Notes under the pieces: generated by a model
Told to the model about the DNA's origin: nothing
Databases searched by the model: none
What the model saw: the letters and a program-made list of their open reading frames with translations, nothing else
Made by a program: the position numbers and the translations under genes
From: Butyrivibrio sp.
GTDB lineage: Bacteria > Bacillota > Clostridia > Lachnospirales > Lachnospiraceae
NCBI GenBank assembly: GCA_024688095.1
Contig: JAILEJ010000081.1
Coordinates: forward strand, 1 to 11,206
Reading direction: 5' to 3'
DNA length: 11,206 bases
Shown: positions 1 to 7,200 of the stretch, one piece after another
Position numbering within the stretch: position 1 is the stretch's first letter
How the letters are laid out: each line of letters begins with the position of its first letter

Positions 1-13
1 TGTAGGGATTATT

Positions 14-283
14 ATGGGCGGAGGATGGATTATATTCGTTATATTTGGAATCATAATGACTACGCAAGAAAGTATAAATAATCGTAAGAAGGATAAAGCA
101 GCTATTGAAAAGGCCCAGAGTAAGGGGATAAAAGTTGAAGAGAGCGACTTTGAAGATACCTGTGAATATTGTGGAGGAATCTACATTCATGGAAAGCATG
201 ACAGTTGTCCTCACTGTGGAGCGCCTATTAAGCAAAGAAAGACTATGTTAAATGGAGAAGAGATAGATACAGATAAACAATAA
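14..283 (+). CDS. Small membrane-anchored zinc-ribbon protein, function unknown
   Basis: The 89-residue product has three visible parts. Residues 4-15 are a short hydrophobic run (WIIFVIFGIIM), probably one N-terminal membrane segment. Residues 20-45 are charged and likely helical. A zinc ribbon at 50-68 has cysteine pairs C50/C53 and C65/C68 in the form CxxC-x11-CPHCG, and a polar acidic tail follows. The short first helix and the basic stretch after it (NNRKKDK) suggest the ribbon lies in the cytoplasm, which is inference. The chosen ATG has AGGG six bases upstream. No in-frame stop lies in the 13 bases before it, so an upstream start outside the window cannot be excluded. The next gene is 130 bases away with its own promoter, so this is probably the end of an upstream unit. 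I recognise the zinc-ribbon fold but no named family. The ORF is well supported; the function is not. Confidence 0.75.
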   Translation: MGGGWIIFVIFGIIMTTQESINNRKKDKAAIEKAQSKGIKVEESDFEDTCEYCGGIYIHGKHDSCPHCGAPIKQRKTMLNGEEIDTDKQ

Positions 284-320
284 TCAATTTATGAAATTGT
301 TTATAAGATATATAAAATTT

Positions 321-356
321 TTATAATTGTAATGACAATATGTATGCTATGATAAT
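321..356 (+). promoter_or_regulatory. Promoter with PerR-box-like operator upstream of the rubrerythrin fusion gene
   Basis: An extended -10 element (TGC then TATGAT, 345-353) lies about 60 bases before the start codon. A -35-like TTGTAA sits at 327-332, although the 15-base spacing is short; GATAAT at 351-356 with 18-base spacing is an alternative. Overlapping the -35 is TTATAATTGTAATGA (321-335). It matches the Bacillus PerR consensus TTATAATnATTATAA at 11 of 14 defined positions, with the left half-site perfect. A second dyad, ATTGT-N4-ACAAT, lies at 326-339. Control of rubrerythrin genes by PerR is established in Clostridium. Its application here is inference from the motif. Confidence 0.4.
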
Positions 357-413
357 AAAGGCTATAAAATATAGATAAATTGTGGGTAGTAGATTGAACA
401 GAAGGAGGTTCTT

Positions 414-1592
414 ATGAACAATCTGGCAATGTTTAAAATTAGTTATGGTCTTTTTGTTATTACAGCAAACAGAGATGGCAAGGATAATGGATGTATTACC
501 AATACAGCTATTCAGGTAACCAGCGAACCAAATCGTATTTCGGTTACAATTAATAAAGCAAATTACACACATGATATGATAAAGGATACAGGACTGTTTA
601 CAGTATCTGTTATTAGTGAGGCTGCAAGCTTTGATCTGTTTAAGCATTTTGGGTTCCAGTCGGGCAGAGATGTGGATAAGTTTGCAGATTATAAAGATTG
701 CAAAAAAGCTGAAAATGGAACTATGATCGTTACAGCAGGAACAAATGCATTTATTTCAGGTAAAGTTATTCAGTCAGTTGATCTTGGAACACATACAATG
801 TTTATAGCAGATGTGACAGATATGGATATCCTTAATGAGATTCCATCTGCAACATATACATATTATCAGGATCATATTAAGCCAAAGCCAGAAGCAGTTG
901 GAACAACAGCTGATGGTCAGACAATATGGCGCTGCAGAATCTGTGGATATGAGTATGTTGGCGAAGAGCTTCCGGATGATTTTGTATGTCCTGTTTGTAA
1001 ACACCCGGCATCAGACTTTGAAAAGGTAGTAAAACCTGCAGAAAAGGCTGAAACTAAGAATCCATATGCTGGTACAAAGACGGAGAAGAATCTTTGGGAA
1101 GCATATTCAGGCGAGTCACAGGCCAGAAATAAATATACATATTTTGCATCTGTTGCAAAGAAGAATGGTTATGAGCAGATTGCAGCTCTTTTTCTTAAGA
1201 CAGCTGATAATGAAAAAGAACATGCAAAACTTTGGTTCAAGGCACTTGGAGAACTTGGAGATACACCAGAAAACCTTAAGCATGCTGCAGAAGGCGAAAA
1301 CTATGAGTGGACTGATATGTATGACAGAATGGCCAAGGAAGCTGATGAAGAGGGCTTCCATGAGCTGGCAGAACAGTTCCGCGGCGTAGCAGCAATTGAG
1401 AAACATCACGAGGAACGTTATCGTGCACTTCTTAAGAATGTTGAAGCAATGGAAGTATTTAAAAAGGCTGGAGTAACTATCTGGGAATGTAGAAACTGTG
1501 GACATATTGTTATGGGAACAGAGGCACCAGATGTATGTCCTGTTTGTAAACATCCACAGAGCTTCTTTGAAGTTCACGCAGAAAATTACTAA
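414..1592 (+). CDS. Flavin reductase-rubredoxin-rubrerythrin fusion (peroxide/oxygen detoxification)
   Basis: This 392-residue cytoplasmic redox protein has four modules. Residues 1-155 are a flavin-reductase-like FMN-binding domain, as in the high-molecular-weight rubredoxin (Hrb) of acetogens. Residues 170-204 are a rubredoxin centre with C174/C177 and C192/C195. Residues 215-345 are a rubrerythrin diiron bundle with all expected ligands: E234 (SGESQARNKY), E267/H270 (EKEH), E295 and E298, E329/H332 (EKHH). Residues 357-390 are a second rubredoxin-type site, C359/C362 and C375/C378, ending in the rubrerythrin-like CPVCKHPQSFFE. The likely role is NAD(P)H-dependent reduction of hydrogen peroxide, with electrons passing from flavin through rubredoxin iron to the diiron site. 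That chain is inferred from known Hrb and rubrerythrin chemistry. The ATG has AGGAGG at 403-408 with ideal spacing. The gene is monocistronic, with its own promoter and a strong terminator. Domain identity is near certain; substrate preference (peroxide or oxygen) is open. Confidence 0.93.
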   Translation: MNNLAMFKISYGLFVITANRDGKDNGCITNTAIQVTSEPNRISVTINKANYTHDMIKDTGLFTVSVISEAASFDLFKHFGFQSGRDVDKFADYKDCKKAENGTMIVTAGTNAFISGKVIQSVDLGTHTMFIADVTDMDILNEIPSATYTYYQDHIKPKPEAVGTTADGQTIWRCRICGYEYVGEELPDDFVCPVCKHPASDFEKVVKPAEKAETKNPYAGTKTEKNLWEAYSGESQARNKYTYFASVAKKNGYEQIAALFLKTADNEKEHAKLWFKALGELGDTPENLKHAAEGENYEWTDMYDRMAKEADEEGFHELAEQFRGVAAIEKHHEERYRALLKNVEAMEVFKKAGVTIWECRNCGHIVMGTEAPDVCPVCKHPQSFFEVHAENY

Positions 1593-1614
1593 TACTTATT
1601 ATAATAATTCAAAT

Positions 1615-1648
1615 AAAAAACTGCCGCATAATATGCGACAGTTTTTTT
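1615..1648 (+). terminator. Bidirectional rho-independent terminator
   Basis: The hairpin arms CTGCCGCAT (1621-1629) and ATGCGACAG (1633-1641) pair with one C-A mismatch around an AAT loop. Seven T follow at 1642-1648, and a run of six A precedes the hairpin at 1615-1620. It therefore ends the rubrerythrin-fusion transcript on the plus strand. Read on the minus strand it also gives a hairpin followed by T6, so it can end transcripts arriving from the 1755-1930 region. Confidence 0.9.
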
Positions 1649-1754
1649 ATGGTTATTAGTAGGAGTTTGCGCTTATATTATCTATTGTATCTGAATTGCC
1701 CTGCTATAAAGCTAAACTATTCAGTCAAAAGCGTATCAATAAATGTAATACTTA
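1649..1754. other. Intergenic stretch between terminator and micro-ORF
   Basis: No coding region with a plausible start is visible here. On the minus strand this would be the 3' untranslated part of the transcript that carries the 20-codon ORF, leading into the terminator. On the plus strand AGGAG at 1661-1665 is followed only by an in-frame TTG one base later, too close to work as a start. Confidence 0.5.
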
Positions 1755-1817
1755 TTATTCATGCCAAGCAGTAAATGTTGAATAATAGTCCTTTAAAAAT
1801 GCGAATAAATTTTTCAT
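1755..1817 (-). CDS. Putative 20-residue peptide with strong ribosome binding site
   Basis: The minus strand encodes MKNLFAFLKDYYSTFTAWHE and then TAA. Eight bases before the ATG is GGAG, part of GAAAGGAG on the minus strand (complement of ctcctttc at about 1826-1833), an excellent Shine-Dalgarno sequence for this genome. The peptide is rich in aromatics (F5, F7, Y11, Y12, F15, W18) with lysines at 2 and 9. It has no cysteine, no signal peptide and no recognised family. A minus-strand TATAAT lies about 110 bases upstream and the bidirectional terminator about 110 bases downstream, so a self-contained transcript of roughly 300 bases is plausible. It is divergent from lysR (2093). It could be a small functional protein, a signalling peptide or a leader peptide. 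Chance cannot be excluded for 20 codons; the ribosome binding site, -10 and terminator together are the argument. Confidence 0.5.
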   Translation of the reverse strand: MKNLFAFLKDYYSTFTAWHE

Positions 1818-1843
1818 AGTGAAATCTCCTTTCTACAAACAGG

Positions 1844-1915
1844 TGATCAATAAGATCTTTAATTACTATGTTCCAATACATTCAGCTGAATTTTTAAGTC
1901 CGTGTACACATTCAT
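1844..1915 (-). promoter_or_regulatory. Palindrome-rich leader of the putative micro-gene transcript
   Basis: This stretch lies between the minus-strand -10 and the 20-codon ORF and holds four perfect short palindromes: TGATCA (1844-1849), AAGATCTT (1852-1859), TTCAGCTGAA (1881-1890) and GTGTACAC (1902-1909). An ATG at 1915 on the minus strand opens an 18-codon frame ending at 1859, but it has no clear ribosome binding site. The palindromes could fold in RNA or bind proteins. No riboswitch class is recognisable. Confidence 0.3.
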
Positions 1916-1928
1916 TTGTTTTTCTTTA

Positions 1929-1957
1929 ATTATATGTTAGTACATTTATCATAAATA
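1929..1957 (-). promoter_or_regulatory. Candidate minus-strand promoter for the 20-residue peptide
   Basis: A perfect TATAAT reads on the minus strand at 1934-1929. The hexamer at 17-base spacing (TATTTA, 1957-1952) is a poor -35. A weak -35 fits a promoter that needs an activator, and a LysR-type dyad is centred at 1993, about 71 bases upstream of the predicted start near 1922. In such AT-rich DNA a lone TATAAT is weak evidence. Confidence 0.35.
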
Positions 1958-1975
1958 TGGAAATACAAATAATAT

Positions 1976-2003
1976 TTGGTTTATTATATTAATTTGATAT
2001 AAT
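1976..2003 (+). promoter_or_regulatory. lysR promoter
   Basis: TTGGTT (1976-1981), a 16-base spacer and a perfect TATAAT (1998-2003) predict a transcription start near 2010. The leader of about 83 bases contains a hairpin. The -10 lies inside a perfect inverted repeat, so a protein bound there would block this promoter, consistent with the autorepression usual for LysR-type regulators. Confidence 0.55.
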
Positions 2004-2005
2004 AA
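1981..2005. promoter_or_regulatory. Perfect 9+9 inverted repeat, candidate LysR-type operator
   Basis: TTATTATAT (1981-1989) and ATATAATAA (1997-2005) are exact reverse complements around a 7-base spacer. The symmetric pair T1987 and A1999 gives the T-N11-A core of LysR-type boxes exactly at the dyad centre (1993). The site overlaps the lysR -10 and lies about 71 bases upstream of the predicted minus-strand start. The repeat is read directly from the sequence; its use by the adjacent LysR protein is inference. Confidence 0.5.
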
Positions 2006-2047
2006 GTATGGATATTATATGTAAAGAAATGGATATTTATATATGAG

Positions 2048-2080
2048 AAAGGAATAATTCAGTCACTTTTTTGACTGGAT
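2048..2080 (+). promoter_or_regulatory. Leader hairpin between a Shine-Dalgarno-like sequence and the lysR start
   Basis: AAAGGA (2048-2053) is followed by a nine-pair stem, ATTCAGTCA (2057-2065) with TGACTGGAT (2072-2080), including one G-U pair, around a CTTTTT loop. The lysR ATG is 12 bases past the stem and has only a weak AGAAAAG in front of it. Folding would bring AAAGGA to about 15 unpaired bases from the ATG, so the hairpin might help or tune translation. There is no T-run after the stem, so it is not an ordinary terminator. Confidence 0.35.
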
Positions 2081-2092
2081 AAAATAGAAAAG

Positions 2093-3043
2093 ATGGACTT
2101 TAGATCAATTAATTATTTTCTTACAGTTGCGCAGGAGCTTAATTTTACTAAAGCTGCTGAAAGACTTAATATGAGCCAGCCACCACTTAGTAATCAGATT
2201 AAAGAACTGGAAAATGATCTTGGAGTACAACTCTTCATAAGAGGTAAGAGACATCTTCAGCTTACACCTGCAGGGACAGCACTTCTTCACAGGGCAGAAC
2301 AGATAATGACTATAGCGGATGCAGCAAGAAGTGAAATGAAGTCTTTTGGAAATGAGCTTACGGGCACTATCAGGATTGGGCTTGTAGAAGGACGAGCTCC
2401 CTATCATGCTGCAAAATGGATTGCGGGCTTTCTTGAGGAATATCCTCTTGTAAAATTCAGATTATGGAATGGAAGTAGTGATGATGTTATTGAGCACATG
2501 GAAAGGGGCCTTTCTGACCTTGGAGTAATTGCGGCACCTTATGATAATGAGCATCTTGAAGGCTTAAGCGCAGGGATTGAACCATGGGTTGCACTTATAC
2601 ATAAAGATCATCCACTTGCAAAAGAAAATTCTGAGACTATAGCTTTGAAAGAACTTGAAAACGAGCCGCTTATTATACCTCAGAGGCAGTCAAGAATTGC
2701 TGCCATTAAGAAATGGTTTGATTCAGAGGGAATATCAATAAAGGTCGTATGTGAAATGTCCAGTTATATAGATGCAATTGCGCTTGTAGAAGAGAAGATT
2801 GGGATAGGCATCTTCCCACAGACAACAGACACTCCTAATCCTAATGTGGTTTCTAAGATAATAGATAAGCCAATGAAAAAGGCAGAATATGCCCTTGTCT
2901 GGAGAAAGAATCAGAAGCTATCCATGTTGTCACAGGAATTCCTGAATTTTGTAAAAGACTATTCAGAAACCGAAAAAGATATGGCTGACAATGATAGCGG
3001 AACAGATATAAAAAATAAATTGAAAAAGACAGAATTATTGTAA
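2093..3043 (+). CDS. LysR-family transcriptional regulator
   Basis: The 316-residue product is a standard-length LysR-type regulator, slightly extended at the C-terminus. The winged helix-turn-helix occupies residues 2-60, with the typical FxxVAxELNFTKAAERLNMSQPPLSNQIKELE-type pattern at about 10-40 and LFIRGKRHLQLTPAG at about 47-61. A linker helix reaches about residue 85, and the periplasmic-binding-protein-like effector domain runs from about 91 to 288. Residues about 291-316 are a charged, probably disordered tail. The effector cannot be read from the sequence. It has its own promoter with a T-N11-A dyad over the -10. sbcD starts 26 bases after its stop on the same strand, so co-transcription with sbcDC is likely, which is an unusual partnership. 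Its more probable target is the divergent minus-strand micro-gene. The family is certain; the regulon is inferred. Confidence 0.93.
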   Translation: MDFRSINYFLTVAQELNFTKAAERLNMSQPPLSNQIKELENDLGVQLFIRGKRHLQLTPAGTALLHRAEQIMTIADAARSEMKSFGNELTGTIRIGLVEGRAPYHAAKWIAGFLEEYPLVKFRLWNGSSDDVIEHMERGLSDLGVIAAPYDNEHLEGLSAGIEPWVALIHKDHPLAKENSETIALKELENEPLIIPQRQSRIAAIKKWFDSEGISIKVVCEMSSYIDAIALVEEKIGIGIFPQTTDTPNPNVVSKIIDKPMKKAEYALVWRKNQKLSMLSQEFLNFVKDYSETEKDMADNDSGTDIKNKLKKTELL

Positions 3044-3069
3044 ATAATAAATTGAAAAGGAGGACATAC

Positions 3070-4284
3070 ATGAAAATCATTCATTTGGCAGATCTTCATA
3101 TTGGTAAGGTTGTAAGAGATTTTAGCATGATTGAAGACCAAAAATACTTTTTGGATCAGATAGTGAAAATAGCGGAAAAAGAGAAAATAGACGCGGTGCT
3201 TATAGCAGGTGATGTTTATGACAGAACAATACCACCTGAGGATGCAGTGCGTCTTTTTGACGATTTTATATATAAACTTACCCAGATTAAGACCAGGGTT
3301 TTATTAATTAGTGGGAATCATGATTCTGATGAACGTCTTAATTTTGGAAGCAGACTGTTTGTGGAAAATGGTGTCTACTTTTGCACTAAGTTTAATGGAC
3401 AGCTATATAAGGCTTCTTTTGAAGACGAATTTGGTCCAATAAACTTTTATTTACTTCCTTTTGTAAAAGCTTCACAGGTAAGACATTTTTATCCTGATGA
3501 AGAAATTGATAATTATGACAGTGCTGTAAGATGTGTGATCAATAATGCGAAAATAAATAAAACACAGAGAAATATAATTCTTTCTCATCAGTTTGTTGCA
3601 GGTAAAAGTGGGGATATAAGTATTGGAGGTTCAGAAAGTCTTTCAACAAAAAATGTTGCCAAAACATTAGAAAAGTCAGAGGAAAAAGAAGCAGATGAAC
3701 CTTCAAAAAGTGTAGGATTGGTAGAGTGTATTGGTTATGACTGTTTTGATGATTTTGATTATGTTGCCCTAGGACACATTCATAAAGCTCAAAGAGTAGG
3801 ACGTGATGAAATAAGATATGCAGGTGCACCGCTTAAATATCACGCCGATGAAACAGGAGATGATAAGAGTGTTCCTATTGTGACGTTTAATGAAAAAGGG
3901 AATATGGATATTGAGCTAAGACATATAAAACCGCTTAGAGATATGAGATGTATAAAAGGACCTATGAAACAGCTTCTTGATAAGGAAAATGTAGTAGGTG
4001 TGGAAGATTATATATTTGTGGTTTTGACAGACAATGACATTATAAATGATGCAATGACTATTTTCAGACAGACATACCCAAGGACAATGCAGATAAGATA
4101 TGAAAATGATCATACAAGAGAACTTGAAATGGTAGACCCTTCAAAGTTTGTTCAAATGAGAAGTTTTTCTGAATTGATTACAGATTTTTATAAGCAAATG
4201 TATAATGATGACATTTCAGAAGAAGAAATGGAAATTATGAAAAAAATTGCAGGAAAGGCAGGTATTGAAAATGAAACCAATTAA
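3070..4284 (+). CDS. sbcD: SbcD, nuclease subunit of the SbcCD DNA-end-processing complex
   Basis: This 404-residue Mre11-type metallophosphoesterase pairs with SbcC to cut DNA hairpins and protein-blocked ends with Mn2+. The metal-binding motifs are all present: D8 and H10 (LADLHIG), D48 (AGDVYDR), N83/H84/D85 (SGNHD), H173 (LSHQFV), and H236/H238 (LGHIHKAQ). Residues 1-255 form the nuclease domain and about 265-404 the capping/SbcC-binding part. The ATG at 3070 was chosen because AAGGAGG (3057-3063) lies six bases before it. An in-frame TTG at 3052 would place that ribosome binding site inside the coding region. One oddity is a charged stretch at residues about 190-214 (KTLEKSEEKEADEPSK) just before the last metal motif, in a region that is normally a shorter loop. 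The 3' end overlaps sbcC by 14 bases, indicating translational coupling. Confidence 0.95.
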   Translation: MKIIHLADLHIGKVVRDFSMIEDQKYFLDQIVKIAEKEKIDAVLIAGDVYDRTIPPEDAVRLFDDFIYKLTQIKTRVLLISGNHDSDERLNFGSRLFVENGVYFCTKFNGQLYKASFEDEFGPINFYLLPFVKASQVRHFYPDEEIDNYDSAVRCVINNAKINKTQRNIILSHQFVAGKSGDISIGGSESLSTKNVAKTLEKSEEKEADEPSKSVGLVECIGYDCFDDFDYVALGHIHKAQRVGRDEIRYAGAPLKYHADETGDDKSVPIVTFNEKGNMDIELRHIKPLRDMRCIKGPMKQLLDKENVVGVEDYIFVVLTDNDIINDAMTIFRQTYPRTMQIRYENDHTRELEMVDPSKFVQMRSFSELITDFYKQMYNDDISEEEMEIMKKIAGKAGIENETN

Positions 4285-7200
4285 ATTGATAATCAGCGCA
4301 TTTGGTCCATATGCTGGTACAATGCCTGCAATTGAATTTTCTGATTTTGAGGAGGATGGTCTTTTTCTGATATCCGGAGAAACTGGAGCGGGTAAGACTA
4401 CAATTTTTGATGCAATTATTTTTGCTCTTTTTGGAACTACAAGCGGAACTTATAAGGATACCAGGTATTTGAAAAGTGAATTTGCAGATGCTAAAACGCA
4501 GTGTTATGTCGACTTTTATTTTTCTCATCAAGGAAAAAATTATCATATAAAAAGAAATCCTCCATACATGAGAAAAAAGGAAAGAGGAGAAGGCTATAAA
4601 GAAGAACAGGAAAAAGTAGTTCTTTACTCTGGAGATGATGTACCAATTGAAGGAATAAAAAATGTCAGTGTTGCAGTAAAAGAACTTCTTAATATTGATT
4701 GCAACCAGTTTAAGCAGGTTGCGATGATAGCACAGGGAGAATTCTGGAAGCTTTTAAATGCTTCTACTGAAGAAAGAACTGGTATACTCAGGAATATTTT
4801 TATGACAGATGGGTATCTTAAGATGGGGTATGAACTTCGGGATCTCCAAAAAGAAAGCTATGGAATAAAAGAAGATGCCAGAAAATCTATTCAGCAGTTC
4901 CTCGAGGGGATACAGGTAAGAGAAGATAGTGAGTTTTTTGATGAACTTAAGGACATGGTAGAAAGACACAGGGATATAAAGACCTTGTGGGATATAGATG
5001 AGATTATATCTTTAATAGATAAGATTGTTAATGAGGAAGAGAAGTTTTCAGAGGAAGGAAAGAAAGAAACAGAAGAATTAGAAAAAAAGCTTTTGAAGGT
5101 ACGTGCTGATATTGCAGCTGCAAACAGTAATAATGAGCTGTTTAATAATGTTAAAGAACATGAGATTTCTGTTAATAAACTGAAAGCACAAAAAGAGGAG
5201 ATGGAAGCAAATAAGATTCAGGCTGATCTTGATGCAAAGGCTACAATAAACGTAAAACCTCTTTATGATAATTATATTGAACAAAAAAAAGCAGTGACCT
5301 CTCTGGAACAGGAAATTGATGAAAATAAAAAGGAATTAAAAAATCTTGATGATGCTCAGAAAAAGGCGAAGGAAGATCTTTTTGAATGCAAAAAAAATGA
5401 GCCACTTATCGAGAAATACAGGCTTGATCTTGGAGAAATAAAAAATAATGAAGGTAACTATAAAGAACGCGACAGAATAAATCTGGAAGCACAGAAAAAT
5501 GCAAATATGCTAAAAGAGCTTGAGAAGTCATTGAAAGAATTTGAAAATGAAAAAATTTTCAGACAGGATGAGTTAAATGAGTTTGAAACCAAAGCAATAG
5601 AGCTTAAGGATAGCAGAGAACTTTATCGTATGGCAGAAAACAGAGCTGACAGGATAGCAAAATTAACAGAAAAAACTGAAAATGCAAAGGAAGCTATAGA
5701 TGACCTGATTAAGGATGAGCTGTTGCTTGAAGAATATCAAAAGACTGCAAAAGAAAAAATAGATGAATTTGTAAGAGCAACTAGTGAAAGAGAACATTAT
5801 GAAAGACTGCTCGATAGTAGCAGAGCAGGTATTCTTGCAAAGCTATTGGAAGAAGGAAAACCATGCCCTGTTTGCGGTTCAACATCTCATCCTGCTCCTG
5901 CAACTCTTACTGACGATTCTGTAACAGAGGAAGAATTGGATGAGTACAAAGAAAGGGAAGAGTTTGCAAGAAATAATAAAGATGAGGCTGTAAGAAAGGC
6001 TGAAACATTAATTGAAACAAATAAAGTAAAGGCTGATAACTTATATTTGAGCCTTTTAGATATAACAGAAAATGAGCTAATCGAAGCGGTAGAAAATCCC
6101 GGTAAAGATCAGCAGGAAAATAAAAAGCTTATTCAGAATATATCCCAAAAACTGAATGAATTAAGAAAAGAAACTGATGGCGAATTAAAGCTTCAAAAAA
6201 ACAGAAAAAATAATTTAGAAGAAGCAGAAGACAGTATAGAGAAGCTAAGAAATACCATTATCCCTGAAATTGATGATAAATTAGAAGAAGCCAGGAAGAA
6301 TTTAGAATCAGTTAAAATTAAAGTAAAAGAAGATGAGTCAACAATAAAAGCACTTAAGAACCTTAAGTATGAAAGCTGGAAGCAGGCAGAAACACAGATT
6401 GATATCCTCACAGAACAAATCGAAAAAAATAGTCTGGCGATTGAAATGGCTCAAAAAGCATTTGATGAGAGTTCTACAAAAAAGACAGCTCTCGATTCTG
6501 CAATAAAAACGCAGGAGGATGCTATAGAAAAAGCAAAGAGTTTGTGTGCTGAGAAATTTGGCTGTTATGAGTCAGAACGCAGAAAATATTTTGATAAAGA
6601 AGAAATGTTTTTTGAGCATCTTACTACCAGGGAAGCTATTGATACATTAAATAAAAAGATATCAGAATATGAAAGCAGCCTTAAGTCACAAATAGCTTTA
6701 TTGTCAGATGCAAAAAAGAGAATTGAAGGAAAAGAATATATAGAAATTGAGGATTATAAGAGTAAAGAACTTGAGCTGAGTAGCAATTATAAAGAGGCTG
6801 GTAAAAGCTTAAACGGTGCTGAAATTAGAATCAAAAATAACCTTGATACCAGAAATAATATTATTTCCAAAGGAGAAGAATACAAAGAAGCTGAAAAAGA
6901 GAATAGTATGCACAAGAGGTTGTATGATCTTGTAAGCGGAAATGTATCAAATGGCAGTGTGAAGATTACTTTGGAACAGTACATTCAGACTGCCGGCTTC
7001 GATAGTATTATAGCTGCTGCCAATAAGAGACTTTCTCCTATGAGCGGAGGGCAGTTTGAGCTAAGGAGAAAGAAAAATCTGGATAGCAAAAAGAGTAAGG
7101 AAATTCTTGATCTTGAGGTTCTTGATAATTATACCGGTACCTACAGGCCGGTTGGTAATCTTTCCGGAGGAGAAAGTTTTAAGGCTTCACTTAGTCTTGC

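Noticed and set aside
285..302. Hairpin after the first gene as a terminator
   Set aside because: CAATTT-N3-AAATTG and the alternative AAACAAT/ATTGTTT pairing are short and almost GC-free, with no proper T-run after them.
1719..1727. ATTCAGTCA repeated at 1719, 768 and 2057
   Set aside because: A nine-base repeat, one copy inside a coding region, is expected by chance in about 11 kb of AT-rich DNA. Spacing and context show no pattern.
1859..1915. 18-codon minus-strand ORF (MNVYTDLKIQLNVLEHSN) upstream of the 20-codon ORF
   Set aside because: No ribosome binding site is present and it starts only a few bases after the predicted transcript start. It is not strong enough to call as a gene.
3020..3046. 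TTGAAA-N15-TAAATA as a separate sbcD promoter
   Set aside because: Both hexamers are weak and the transcript would begin within the ribosome binding site at about 3054, leaving almost no leader.
3052..3069. TTG start giving SbcD six extra residues
   Set aside because: The AAGGAGG ribosome binding site would be inside the coding region. The ATG at 3070 has ideal spacing and gives the family-typical MKIIHLADLHIG start.
4247..4270. TTG start for SbcC eight residues upstream of MKPIKL
   Set aside because: The AGGAAAGG sequence would be internal, and SbcC proteins normally begin at MKPxKL. Only the TTG at 4265 remains a minor alternative.
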